Below, in pieces: positions 6,003-13,808 of a stretch of 26,016 nt of DNA. The translations under genes were made by a program, and so were the position numbers. Source of the stretch: Candidatus Fibrimonadales bacterium. GTDB lineage: Bacteria; Fibrobacterota; Fibrobacteria; Fibrobacterales; Fibrobacteraceae. How positions within the stretch are numbered: position 1 is the first letter of the stretch; every line of letters starts with the position of its first letter. The notes below the pieces were generated by a model. The model was not told where the DNA came from and ran no database searches. It was given only the letters and a program-made list of their open reading frames with translations. The stretch lies in contig WQSA01000002.1 of assembly GCA_009788135.1 (NCBI GenBank), positions 6,651-32,666 of the forward strand. Direction: 5' to 3'.

Positions 6003-7055
6003 ATGGAAAGAGCAAAAGTTGCAATAACAATGGGAGATCCTGCCGGAATAGGTCCGGAAATCGTAGTTAAGGCATTGTGCAAGGCGGATGTTTATGAAAA
6101 ATGCATACCGGTTGTAATAGGCGACTATGAAGCCCTGAATGATGCAGTGCGTTTTTGCAAGCTGGATTTATCTTTTAATGAGATAAAAAGCATTTCGGAA
6201 GCAAAGGGGCAAGTTGGTGTTATTGACTATATAAATCTCGGCTATCTTAAGCCTAATAGTTGGGAATATAAAAAGAACAGCGTTTTGGGTGGGGAATCTT
6301 CGTTTAATTATATCATTTATGCTATTAAGTTAGCTATGGAAAAGCAAGTTTCCGCTGTTATAACAGCACCTATAAGCAAAGAATCAATCAATATGGCAGG
6401 GCATGATTATAGCGGTCATACGGAAATATTTGCCGATTACACAAAAACTCCGGATTACGCCATGCTTTTGGCTAGCGGCAATATGAGAGTTATACATGTT
6501 ACCACGCATTGTGCTTTGAGAGAAGCCTGTGAGAGAATAAAAAAAGAAAGAGTGCTAAAAGTAATTCAATTGGCAGATGAGGGTCTTCGATTGCTTGGCG
6601 TTGATTCTCCAAAAATAGTCGTAGCAGGTTTGAACCCACATTGCTCGGAAAATGGTTTGTTTGGCAAAGAAGAGCAGGAAGAAATTGTTCCGGCTATCGA
6701 AGAGGCTAGGAAAGCGGGAATTAAAGTGTTTGGCCCAGAGCCCGCCGATACGGTTTTTATAAAATGCAAAGGAGGCTTGTATGATGTGGTTGTTGCCATG
6801 TATCACGATCAAGGGCACATTCCGCTGAAACTCAGTGCTTTTGAATACGATAGCGCAACGGGCAAATATTCTTCGGTGAGCGGCATAAATTGCACCATAG
6901 GTTTGCCAGTGGTGCGTTCATCCGTTGATCATGGGACGGCATTTGGAAAAGCTGGTGAAGGCCGGGCGAATGAACAGAGCATGCTTGATGCAATATTTGC
7001 TGGCATTGAGATTGCGAAGAATAAATTTGGCTCCAAGCAATTCAATAATTATTGA
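6003..7055 (+). CDS. PdxA-family 4-hydroxythreonine-4-phosphate dehydrogenase-like protein
   Basis: 350 residues with the PdxA pattern from the first strand ITMGDPAGIGPEI through GHTE (138-141), His169, NPHCSENG (His213) and MYHDQGHIPLK (His268); the three histidines are the metal ligands of the family. PdxA oxidises and decarboxylates 4-phosphohydroxy-L-threonine for pyridoxal phosphate synthesis; PdxA2 relatives act on 4-phospho-D-threonate or erythronate, giving dihydroxyacetone phosphate. Residues 276-300 carry an insert (FEYDSATGKYSSVSG) compared with the E. coli enzyme, closer to non-B6 paralogues. Its place in a LicD/cytidylyltransferase operon suggests it makes the C3/C4 phosphate precursor to be activated and transferred. 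AAGGAG precedes the ATG at 6003. No pdxJ is nearby. Confidence 0.8.
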   Translation: MERAKVAITMGDPAGIGPEIVVKALCKADVYEKCIPVVIGDYEALNDAVRFCKLDLSFNEIKSISEAKGQVGVIDYINLGYLKPNSWEYKKNSVLGGESSFNYIIYAIKLAMEKQVSAVITAPISKESINMAGHDYSGHTEIFADYTKTPDYAMLLASGNMRVIHVTTHCALREACERIKKERVLKVIQLADEGLRLLGVDSPKIVVAGLNPHCSENGLFGKEEQEEIVPAIEEARKAGIKVFGPEPADTVFIKCKGGLYDVVVAMYHDQGHIPLKLSAFEYDSATGKYSSVSGINCTIGLPVVRSSVDHGTAFGKAGEGRANEQSMLDAIFAGIEIAKNKFGSKQFNNY

Positions 7056-7057
7056 GT

Positions 7058-8071
7058 TTAAACTGACAATGCATACAATACAGTCTCTTCGGCACAAAGT
7101 GAGTAATGTCTAATATAAAATTTATAGCCTGGGACAAAATCAAGCAATAAGCTTGGTATCTCCCATATATCTTCAGGTTTATGGTAAATGCTGATTGCCA
7201 ACTTTGGTTTTTGTTCGCTTATTATTCGTTTTGCACCATTTAAAGCGTTTAATTCTGCACCTTCTATATCCATTTTTAAGAAAGTCACCGGCCCTTTTTC
7301 CTCTTTAAGATATTCATCCAAACTAATGACCTCAATAATTTCTTCTCCATCGGAACTTATTCGGTTACGTGCAGGAACATTTTGATCTAGGTGAAATTTT
7401 ATGGTCTCTTTTTTATGCCAAAGACCTTTGTTTACTATTTTTACATTATCATAACCTTGCAAATGATTTTTGCAAATATTGCATTGCTTCAGATCTGGCT
7501 CAAATACTATACTTTTACCGTTAGCATTTCCTAACCATTCGAAAAAACATTTAGTAGTATAACCATTAAGACCACCTGCGTCAACAAAAAATTCATTTTT
7601 TTGTGACTTGAAATATGGTAAATCAAAATACTGTTCCAATCCAGTTCGTTCAATAAGAATAAATTCTTCGGAAATGCCATTGTTTATAAGTTGTTGTTTT
7701 ATTTCATGCTCGTGATAAATGTTTGCAATGAGAACCAAAGCATTTTTGGAGTTCTTAATAAAATCTTCAAAAGATATTATGGGGATAACATCTGGCTTGC
7801 CAATTTTTGATTTATCATTATCTATAAAAGCTTGCCAAGAAATTTCAGGGCAACTCTTGACTAATTTATGGCCAAAAGTCCCAGCCCCAAATACATAAAT
7901 TTTTCTTTCAGTTTCAAGCAATTTTTTATAAATAGCATTTTTGCTATTAATGGTTTTAACCATCTTCTGTACATCGCTGGTTAAACTATAGCACAGGCGG
8001 TTTTCAAATAAAAAGCGACTTTCTTCGTCTCCCAAACGAGAGTATATACTTTCTAGACAGAATTTTTCCAT
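7058..8071 (-). CDS. FkbM family methyltransferase with N-terminal Rossmann-like module
   Basis: 337 residues. Residues 57-135 form a small nucleotide-binding-like module (KIYVFGAGTFGHKL, then AFIDND) that recurs in several proteins of this cluster. From about 160 there is an FkbM SAM-dependent O-methyltransferase: FVDAGGLNGYTTK as the glycine-rich SAM loop, IVFEPD, then FLKMDIEGAELNAL and ISIYHKPEDIWEIP, typical of the family. It likely methylates a sugar hydroxyl of a surface glycan. I chose ATG at 8071: a TTG at 8086 lies within the TTTTGTATATT box, and TATATT ends 6 nt before this ATG with no Shine-Dalgarno, so a leaderless message is predicted. It converges with the PdxA gene, with 2 bp between stops. 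Confidence 0.85.
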   Translation of the reverse strand: MEKFCLESIYSRLGDEESRFLFENRLCYSLTSDVQKMVKTINSKNAIYKKLLETERKIYVFGAGTFGHKLVKSCPEISWQAFIDNDKSKIGKPDVIPIISFEDFIKNSKNALVLIANIYHEHEIKQQLINNGISEEFILIERTGLEQYFDLPYFKSQKNEFFVDAGGLNGYTTKCFFEWLGNANGKSIVFEPDLKQCNICKNHLQGYDNVKIVNKGLWHKKETIKFHLDQNVPARNRISSDGEEIIEVISLDEYLKEEKGPVTFLKMDIEGAELNALNGAKRIISEQKPKLAISIYHKPEDIWEIPSLLLDFVPGYKFYIRHYSLCAEETVLYALSV

Positions 8072-8074
8072 TCT

Positions 8075-8203
8075 ATGAATATACAAAATTCTGATGCAAA
8101 TTCAACTATACTAATTCATGAACAAGCTTACGGGTATAACTTAACAAATCTCGCTATGGAGCTTTACATTGATAAGTTTACCCAACATGATTATGAATTT
8201 TAG
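8075..8203 (+). CDS. possible 42-residue ORF, unrecognised
   Basis: ATG at 8075 opens 42 codons (starting MNIQNSDANSTILIHEQAYG and ending KFTQHDYEF) on the plus strand in the 152 bp gap between the FkbM and DUF115 genes. It has no Shine-Dalgarno, overlaps the FkbM promoter, and matches nothing I know. It could be the decayed end of a former neighbour or chance. The gap holds no other feature I can identify. Confidence 0.15.
   Translation: MNIQNSDANSTILIHEQAYGYNLTNLAMELYIDKFTQHDYEF
8078..8088 (-). promoter_or_regulatory. promoter -10 box (TTTTGTATATT) of the FkbM gene, leaderless
   Basis: TTTTGTATATT on the minus strand ends 6 nt before the ATG at 8071. TTGAAT lies 16 nt upstream of TATATT and could serve as a -35. 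No Shine-Dalgarno is present. Confidence 0.55.
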
Positions 8204-8223
8204 TGGAATTTTGAAATTTGACG

Positions 8224-9288
8224 CTATAGGAACAGAGAATCAAAATCTACTCGCTCAAAGGCTTCTACGATACTTTCTCTGGTCGCATTATACACACAGA
8301 AGCCATGTGAACGGGAATATGCTTCTACTGTAAGATAATAGGCGGCTATCCTTTCGAATGGTTTCTCACAAGCTCTTGCTGTGACTATTTCCAACTGTCT
8401 TTTTTTTTCTACAGCGGAATCTTCATGGAAATGAAGTTTTTTGTTTTCGTAATTTTTGCCATCAAGATATGCTTGTCCGTCTACTCCGAGAAGATATATT
8501 TTTTCAAACCCCATATATGCTGCTAATTGCATCATGCCAATCATTACAGTTCCACTAACAGGAATAACCCTAGATGAATCGTTTGAAAAATAATAATTTT
8601 TAGGGTCCCTAATATACACAAAATTGCAATAACAATAGTGACCTTTACCAGACTTTAAAATATCTTTAAGTTTTTTTTCTGTATTTTCAATTCCATGCTT
8701 TGCACTTCGTTGTGCTACAAATTCAGGTTTTGCAATAAATTTTACTTCTACTTCTGTTGCCGCTAATGACTCTGTGTATGGAGATTCAATATGAGTTGCA
8801 ACATAATAATTTGGGCGCCAATTGGTTTGTGAAAAGATTTTATATATAGTATTACAACCAAAAGTTATATCTTTATTAGTATACAGCTTATCCAAATCTT
8901 CGCTACGCAAACTCGGACCATTTCCAATAAGAAAGCAACGCTTGCCTTTGTGAATGTTGTGAAATTTGGCAATTTCAGGGTTGCTTTCGTAATTATATAT
9001 GTCTTCAATATGTTCTTGGAATACTTTTGCTTTTATGCCTGCATTTGTCAATTGTATAAGAATGTTACGCTCTACTGAAGAATTTACCGCAACAACAACA
9101 TCATAATCAGATGCTATTTCCACTAATTTTTCAAAGGATATAACGGGCTTTCCTCTAAATTCATGCCCATGCATAAAATTATCCGCAAAACAATGCACTC
9201 TGTCACTACCAAAATGCTCCAAAGCACGTCCGCCGAATACTCCAGCACAGAAAATTATAATTGGCTTGCCTGTAAGACCTTTGCTCAT
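8224..9288 (-). CDS. DUF115/Maf-like protein with N-terminal Rossmann-like module; candidate glycosyltransferase
   Basis: 354 residues. The first ~95 carry the cluster's recurring module (IIIFCAGVFGG, CFADN, VVVAVNSSVE). From 113 the protein resembles DUF115/MptE-like and Maf proteins: CFLIGNGPSLRSEDLDKL (118-135), an Asn-rich turn GCNTIYK, and VSGTVMIGMMQLAAYMGF followed by IYLLGVDGQ. The GNGPSL and IYLxGxD pairs are also seen in GT42 sialyltransferases, and Maf proteins transfer nonulosonic acids to flagellin. With the CMP-nonulosonate genes divergent from it, it is a candidate nonulosonate transferase; this is inference. ATG at 9288 is chosen over TTG at 9300 because GGAG (9295-9298) has correct spacing only for 9288. 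Confidence 0.7.
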   Translation of the reverse strand: MSKGLTGKPIIIFCAGVFGGRALEHFGSDRVHCFADNFMHGHEFRGKPVISFEKLVEIASDYDVVVAVNSSVERNILIQLTNAGIKAKVFQEHIEDIYNYESNPEIAKFHNIHKGKRCFLIGNGPSLRSEDLDKLYTNKDITFGCNTIYKIFSQTNWRPNYYVATHIESPYTESLAATEVEVKFIAKPEFVAQRSAKHGIENTEKKLKDILKSGKGHYCYCNFVYIRDPKNYYFSNDSSRVIPVSGTVMIGMMQLAAYMGFEKIYLLGVDGQAYLDGKNYENKKLHFHEDSAVEKKRQLEIVTARACEKPFERIAAYYLTVEAYSRSHGFCVYNATRESIVEAFERVDFDSLFL

Positions 9289-9319
9289 TTTGTTCTCCAA
9301 GATGAAACTTAAGGATAAT

Positions 9320-9330
9320 AATATAGAAAA
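9320..9330 (-). promoter_or_regulatory. promoter -10 box (TTTTCTATATT) of the DUF115 gene
   Basis: TTTTCTATATT on the minus strand ends 31 nt before the ATG at 9288, which has GGAG. It is back to back with the box at 9358-9367. Confidence 0.5.
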
Positions 9331-9357
9331 GCTATTGGTACAAGGTTGCGTAGGAAA

Positions 9358-9367
9358 TTTCTATATT
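9358..9367 (+). promoter_or_regulatory. promoter -10 box (TTTCTATATT) of the nonulosonate operon
   Basis: TTTCTATATT ends 26 nt before the ATG at 9394; AGGA at 9383-9386 is the Shine-Dalgarno. The box lies inside the longer open frame that begins at TTG 9346, which argues against that start. Confidence 0.5.
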
Positions 9368-9393
9368 TTGACAATGGCAATCAGGAAAATGCA

Positions 9394-11025
9394 ATGAAGA
9401 TTTTAGCAGTAATTCCAGCACGAAAAGGCTCAAAAGGCATACCTCGTAAAAATATGCGGTTTTTACACGGGAAGCCGCTTATATGGTATGCTCTGCAAAA
9501 TGCCATAACCTGTTCGGCAATAACAGACATTGCCGTCACATCTGATGATAATGAAGTGTTAACGTATGTAAGTCAATTTGATGTTGACGCAGTTGAGCGC
9601 AGTTCGCAGCTATCTAATGATGATGTTACGCTTGATCCTGTTGTGTATGATGCTGTTATACGAATGGAACGAGAGAAAAAATGCGTTTTTGACTATGTCG
9701 TAACATTGCAAGCAACATCTCCGATGCTCAAACGAGAATCGCTAATGTCGGCAATAGAACAGATAAAAAAGCAAAATTTAGATACGTTAATAAGCGTTGA
9801 AGATAATACGCATTTATCTTGGCGTGCAGATTCCTGTGGTTATGTGCCGAATTATACGGAGAGACTTAATCGCCAATTATTGCCTAAAGAATACAAAGAA
9901 ACCGGTGCATTTCTAATTTCTCGCCGTGAATGCGTAAAAGAAAACGGCAGAATAGGCAAAAATGTTAGCATTTTTCCTCTTTCGGAATCTGAAACAACCG
10001 ATATAGATAACTCAAATGACTGGAACTTATGCGAGGCTATACTCAAGCGCAGGAAAATCGCATTTCGCGCTGATGGTAGCAGAGAATTGGGCTTGGGGCA
10101 CATTTATCATACGCTTACCCTAGCATATCGCTTAACAGGGCATGATGTAACTTTTATAACTCGCAGTGATTATTCTGAAGGTTTGGAAAAACTCCGTACG
10201 AGTAATTTTCCACTTGTCATTATTGAAAGAGAAGAAGAATTTATAGATTACATGAAAGTTAACAAACCGGATATTACGGTTGTAGATTGTTTGAATACGG
10301 ATAAAAATTACATGTTAAATATCAAGCAATTTACCAAACGCTTAATATCAATCGAAGATTTGGGAGACGGAGCATTGTGCGCCGATGCAACAATAAACGC
10401 ATTGTATGAAGGTGTTGCTGATAATCGCTCCAATTGTTATTTTGGTTATCAATATGCCTGCTTGCGCGAAGAATTTCAACTGGCTTTGCCAAAAGCATTT
10501 TCCGATGAAGTAAAGCGGGTATTTGTTATGTTTGGAGGCAGCGATCCAAATAATTATACGAAAGAAATATACGATTTTGCTATAAAATTTCACAATGAAA
10601 TGCCTCAAATTCGTTTTGATTTTATTGCTGGCCTTGCTTACGATGTTGAAAAATACGGTATTGTTGCAGTTGAAGATTGCAATATACATGTATATAATAA
10701 TATTGATATAGTAAGCAAATATATGAAAGACGCTGATTTGGCAATAATTGGACAAGGGCGTAGTATTTATGAAACCGCATCGCTCGGTATTCCAACAATT
10801 GTAATAGCACAAAATACTCGTGAACGTATGCATACATTTGCGAGTCTAGGAAAGGGTTTTATCAACTTGGGTTTAGGAGAAAATATAGCTGGCGATACAT
10901 TGGAAAAAACCGTTAAATGGCTTATAACAACTCCGCAAATTCGCCATGAAATGCGAGAATCTATGTTGGCAGTTGAATTAAAATCTGGCGTTGATCGTGT
11001 TATTAAAATCATATTGGGAGAATAG
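9394..11025 (+). CDS. CMP-nonulosonic acid synthetase fused to PseG-like domain
   Basis: 543 residues in two enzymes. Residues 1-220 are a NeuA/PseF/LegF-type CMP-sugar synthetase: IPARKGSKGIPRKN as nucleotide loop, VTLQATSPML, KETGAFLISRR and TTDIDN with the metal-binding Asp pair. Residues 221-543 are a PseG-like GT-B fold: FRADGSRELGLGHIYHTLTLA (His236 in the position of the PseG catalytic base), MFGGSDPNN, and GQGRSIYETASLGIPTIV. PseG removes UDP from the trideoxy-sugar in pseudaminic acid synthesis, so one chain would act both before and after NeuB/PseI. CMP activation of pseudaminic or a related nonulosonate is therefore likely. The true start is ATG 9394 (see the promoter). NeuB starts 3 nt after its stop. 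Confidence 0.85.
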   Translation: MKILAVIPARKGSKGIPRKNMRFLHGKPLIWYALQNAITCSAITDIAVTSDDNEVLTYVSQFDVDAVERSSQLSNDDVTLDPVVYDAVIRMEREKKCVFDYVVTLQATSPMLKRESLMSAIEQIKKQNLDTLISVEDNTHLSWRADSCGYVPNYTERLNRQLLPKEYKETGAFLISRRECVKENGRIGKNVSIFPLSESETTDIDNSNDWNLCEAILKRRKIAFRADGSRELGLGHIYHTLTLAYRLTGHDVTFITRSDYSEGLEKLRTSNFPLVIIEREEEFIDYMKVNKPDITVVDCLNTDKNYMLNIKQFTKRLISIEDLGDGALCADATINALYEGVADNRSNCYFGYQYACLREEFQLALPKAFSDEVKRVFVMFGGSDPNNYTKEIYDFAIKFHNEMPQIRFDFIAGLAYDVEKYGIVAVEDCNIHVYNNIDIVSKYMKDADLAIIGQGRSIYETASLGIPTIVIAQNTRERMHTFASLGKGFINLGLGENIAGDTLEKTVKWLITTPQIRHEMRESMLAVELKSGVDRVIKIILGE

Positions 11026-11027
11026 TG

Positions 11028-12107
11028 ATGGAAAGTTCAATTATTTTACGAGCGTTGTCAGGGAAATTTTCATTGATAGCTGAGATTGGAGTTAATTATT
11101 ACGATATTGCCGAGCAAAAGCGTATTGCTCCGATTGAAGCGGCTGAGTTTATGATTGATACAGCTGCTACTGCAGGCATTCATGCTGTAAAGTTTCAAAC
11201 ATACAAGGCCGATTCGCTTGCCGCAAAAAAGTCTCCGGCATACTGGGATACTTCCGAGGAACCGACATTATCGCAATATGAATTATTCCGTAAATTTGAT
11301 TCATTCGGTGAATGTGAATATATGAGATTAGCTGAATATTGCATAAAAAAAAATGTAGAATTTCTTTCCACTCCGTTTGATTTCTGTTCTGCCGACTATT
11401 TGTCTCCTATTATGGGAGCGTATAAAATTTCTTCATCTGATATAACAAACTTGCCGTTTATTGAACATATAGCTTGTAAAAATAAACCCATTTTGCTATC
11501 TACTGGTGCTTCTGATAAAACGGAAATTGATCGTGCTGTGGAAACAATTCGCAAGTTCAACGATTGTCCGCTCATGCTTATGCACTGTGTGCTTGAATAT
11601 CCTACTCCTTACGCAAATGCTAATTTGCGCAGAATTTCTGCATTAAAACATGAATATCCGAACTGCATAATTGGTTATAGCGACCATACAAAGCCTGATA
11701 CTCGCTATGATGTTTTGAAAACCGCATATTCGCTTGGTGCAATAGTTATTGAAAAACATTTCACGCTTGACAAAACTTTGTCTGGCAATGATCATTACCA
11801 TGCTATGGATGAAGCGGATGCCGTGAACATTCTTGCTGAAATTAAATTGACGGATTCATTTCTTGGCAATGGAGAATTAACATATAATAGTTCCGAACAA
11901 TCAGCTCGGCAATTTGCTAGACGCTCTATTGTGAGCGCAATGGCAATTCCAGTTGGAACAGTTATTACGTCAGAACACATTACTTTTAAACGTCCTGGTG
12001 GAGGCATACAGCCATTTGACATAGATAAATTGATAGGCAGGCAAAGCAACGCTTACATTGATGCAGATACGCAACTGCAATGGGATATGTTCAATCCTTT
12101 ACCATAA
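11028..12107 (+). CDS. NeuB/PseI-type nonulosonic acid synthase
   Basis: 359 residues of the sialic acid synthase family, which condenses a hexosamine with phosphoenolpyruvate to a nine-carbon acid. Seen are FSLIAEIGVNYYD (15-27), VKFQTYKAD (54-62), FLSTPFD, IGYSDHT and VIEKHFTLD in the TIM barrel, then a C-terminal SAF/antifreeze-like domain from about 290 (RRSIVSAMAIPVG, FKRPGGGIQP). The family cannot be split into NeuB, LegI or PseI with certainty by eye; the PseG-like partner argues for pseudaminic or a related 5,7-diamino acid. ATG 11028 is preferred over the adjacent GTG 11025 because GGGAG lies 7 nt upstream. The earlier pathway enzymes (PseB/C/H or NeuC) are not in the window. Confidence 0.88.
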   Translation: MESSIILRALSGKFSLIAEIGVNYYDIAEQKRIAPIEAAEFMIDTAATAGIHAVKFQTYKADSLAAKKSPAYWDTSEEPTLSQYELFRKFDSFGECEYMRLAEYCIKKNVEFLSTPFDFCSADYLSPIMGAYKISSSDITNLPFIEHIACKNKPILLSTGASDKTEIDRAVETIRKFNDCPLMLMHCVLEYPTPYANANLRRISALKHEYPNCIIGYSDHTKPDTRYDVLKTAYSLGAIVIEKHFTLDKTLSGNDHYHAMDEADAVNILAEIKLTDSFLGNGELTYNSSEQSARQFARRSIVSAMAIPVGTVITSEHITFKRPGGGIQPFDIDKLIGRQSNAYIDADTQLQWDMFNPLP

Positions 12108-12127
12108 ACGCTGGAGAGTAATTATAA

Positions 12128-12159
12128 GGTAATTTTTGAATAACATTACCATTTTTCCC
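12128..12159 (+). terminator. weak Rho-independent terminator after neuB
   Basis: GGTAAT (12128-12133) pairs with ATTACC (12145-12150) around an 11 nt loop and is followed by ATTTTTCCC. The stem is short and AT-rich, so termination may be partial. Confidence 0.4.
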
Positions 12160-12205
12160 TATTGATTTTACAAATTCATTGACCGCTTTTATTTCGCTGT
12201 AAAAA

Positions 12206-12216
12206 AATTGTATATT
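12206..12216 (+). promoter_or_regulatory. promoter -10 box (AATTGTATATT), leaderless
   Basis: TATATT ends 7 nt before the ATG at 12224, and no Shine-Dalgarno lies between. It would start the leader fragment and radical SAM unit. Confidence 0.5.
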
Positions 12217-12223
12217 TATAAAT

Positions 12224-12304
12224 ATGTCTATAAGTCAACTGCGCAAGATGGTAATATATGGAACAGGGCGTAATTCCTTAGGGTTATGGGAGGAGGGTAC
12301 ATAA
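12224..12304 (+). CDS. 26-residue leader ORF, first strand of a Rossmann-like module
   Basis: The ORF starts MSISQLRKMVIYGTGRNSLG and stops after 26 codons. VIYGTGRNSLGLW is the first beta strand and glycine loop of the module that heads several other proteins here (FGAGTFG, YGAGKAG, YGGGQLG). The rest of the module is absent. Its TAA directly abuts the GTG of the radical SAM gene, and the Shine-Dalgarno of that gene (GGGAGGAGGG) lies inside it, so it is translationally linked. It is probably the stump of a lost N-terminal domain now acting as leader. Confidence 0.4.
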   Translation: MSISQLRKMVIYGTGRNSLGLWEEGT

Positions 12305-13312
12305 GTGACTGAACGCACAAATCCATTTCAACCAATATACAAGCAATTGAATGCAGGTACTGGCGAAAAGACTTCTATGCCGTTATTGCTGGATATTGAA
12401 CCCTCCAATTGCTGCAATTTTAGTTGCCTTTTTTGTTTAACGGGCATGAAAAGCCTTCGGCGCAAAACAGGATTTATGGATGAATCATTATTCCGATTGA
12501 TAATTGATGAAGCTGCGAAATATAACATAGCAATTCGTTTCAGTCGCTGGGGCGAGCCTACCTTGCATCCTAAATTTATGGATTTTCTGGAGCTAACTAA
12601 ATCCAAAGGTTTGTTGTGCCATTTTAACACAAACGGTTCTTTATTAACCGAAGAAAAAATGAAACGCATTTTAGATATGAAAGTTGATAGCGTAAAATTC
12701 TCATTTCAAGGCGTGGATGAAAAAACTTATGGAGAAATGCGCTATGGCGAAAGCTTTGATAAATTAGTGCAAACGATATCCAGATTTTCCGAATTGCGCG
12801 GCGATAAAGCTTACCCTTATATTCATGCATCAACTACAATAACTTACGAATCTGCGGAAATGGTGGAAAAATTTAAGAAGTTATTGTCTGCTCATTGTGA
12901 TTATGTATCGATAGGCAATACTAACTTGTCAAGTATTATGTCGCAAATTGATAGCCTTCCAGAAAAATATAAAATCCTCCTGCAAAAGCTTAAGAAAGAG
13001 GAATCGATTGAGATGGTTCACAAACAATGCAATGAGGTCTTTGCCAAGTTATCTATAAATTTTGACGGTTCTGTTACTTGTTGTTGTGCCGATTATGATA
13101 ATTATATGCTTGTTGGAAGTTTGAATGATGTAGGGGATGGTCTGAAATATATATGGGAAAATAGCGAAAAGCTAAGAAAATATCAAGAAATGCTTAGAGC
13201 CTATCATTTTGATAAGTTGCCGTTATGCCGCCACTGCTTTGATACGATGAACTTAAAATCTGCGGTTCCGGATATAATTCCCAATAGTCTCACATCACCA
13301 GCGATAACTTAA
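12305..13312 (+). CDS. radical SAM/SPASM domain protein
   Basis: 335 residues. CNFSCLFC (37-44, CxxxCxxC) binds the radical SAM [4Fe-4S] cluster; RFSRWGEPTLHP and HFNTNGSLL are the following family landmarks. The C-terminal part has a SPASM-like cysteine set (QCNEVFAKLSINFDGSVTCC, CADYDN, and LCRHCF), which binds auxiliary clusters. Such proteins in glycan clusters carry out dehydrogenation, epimerisation or dehydration of sugars, but the substrate cannot be read here. GTG at 12305 is forced: a TAA directly precedes it in frame, and GGGAGGAGGG (12288-12297) lies 7 nt upstream. No partner is translationally coupled downstream. Confidence 0.8.
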   Translation: MTERTNPFQPIYKQLNAGTGEKTSMPLLLDIEPSNCCNFSCLFCLTGMKSLRRKTGFMDESLFRLIIDEAAKYNIAIRFSRWGEPTLHPKFMDFLELTKSKGLLCHFNTNGSLLTEEKMKRILDMKVDSVKFSFQGVDEKTYGEMRYGESFDKLVQTISRFSELRGDKAYPYIHASTTITYESAEMVEKFKKLLSAHCDYVSIGNTNLSSIMSQIDSLPEKYKILLQKLKKEESIEMVHKQCNEVFAKLSINFDGSVTCCCADYDNYMLVGSLNDVGDGLKYIWENSEKLRKYQEMLRAYHFDKLPLCRHCFDTMNLKSAVPDIIPNSLTSPAIT

Positions 13313-13514
13313 ACGGAAAGTAGAAATATTTCGAACGATGCGTAATCACGGCAATGAAATTTCATATAATGAAAAAACGCATGGTTCATATTGCTTGTGA
13401 CCCTTTCCAGTTTCGAAAGCCTTGCCAAAAGGGAAACAATCACTTTCGCTCTGGCCAGCTTGAGAGGCAAAGGCTCCCAGCTTTGCTTCTGTGCATCCTC
13501 AGTGGCTGCGTACC

Positions 13515-13705
13515 TTACTCTATGTCGTCCCAGGTCTCTGCGCCGCAGATCATGGCTGATATGGTGATAAAAAGAATGTATTCTAGCAAGTGGACCTTGG
13601 TGCGCTCTACTCGCAGGTCACGCAAACACGAAAAAAAACGGAATCGGGCTTTCCATGGGGTATTTGAGGCCTCTTTGGTTAAAAAATCTATGATGATTAT
13701 ACAAA
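13515..13705 (-). pseudogene. ISAs1-family transposase N-terminal relic
   Basis: Minus-strand translation gives FFSCLRDLRVERTKVHLLEY and ILFITISAMICGAETWDDIE, then TAA at 13515-13517. This is the N-terminal signature of ISAs1-family DDE transposases (RVERTK..H.L..ILFI...A.ICGAE.W.DIE). There is no catalytic part, no good start codon, and no terminal inverted repeats that I can see, so it is a short relic. The 496 bp between the radical SAM and methyltransferase genes (13313-13808) holds this relic, unrecognised sequence at 13313-13514 that is less AT-rich than the genes around it, and the next promoter. Confidence 0.7.
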
Positions 13706-13762
13706 ATTTAGATGCGTTTGTCCTGGGTTCTTTAGTTATCGATAGGTAATTTAGACTTAGAA

Positions 13763-13773
13763 TTTTGTATATT
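13763..13773 (+). promoter_or_regulatory. promoter -10 box (TTTTGTATATT)
   Basis: TTTTGTATATT ends 35 nt before the ATG at 13809, which is preceded by AAGGAGA. It drives the methyltransferase-GT4 pair. Confidence 0.5.
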
Positions 13774-13808
13774 CCTTTTAGAATTCAACAATCACCTAAG
13801 GAGATGAA

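Noticed and set aside
6003..7055. PdxA gene as plain vitamin B6 biosynthesis
   Set aside because: No pdxJ or other B6 gene is near, it is in an operon with LicD and a cytidylyltransferase, and it has an insert not seen in the E. coli enzyme. B6 use is still possible.
8072..8086. TTG start for the FkbM gene
   Set aside because: The TTG is part of the TTTTGTATATT promoter box; ATG 8071 is in the leaderless position.
9346..9393. Longer start (TTG) for the CMP-nonulosonate synthetase
   Set aside because: The promoter box TTTCTATATT lies inside this extension, and the conserved family N-terminus begins at the ATG at 9394 with AGGA upstream.
13354..13749. 131-codon plus-strand ORF in the gap
   Set aside because: Its protein looks like nothing known, has no Shine-Dalgarno, and the opposite strand carries a clear ISAs1 transposase segment, so the ORF is a shadow.
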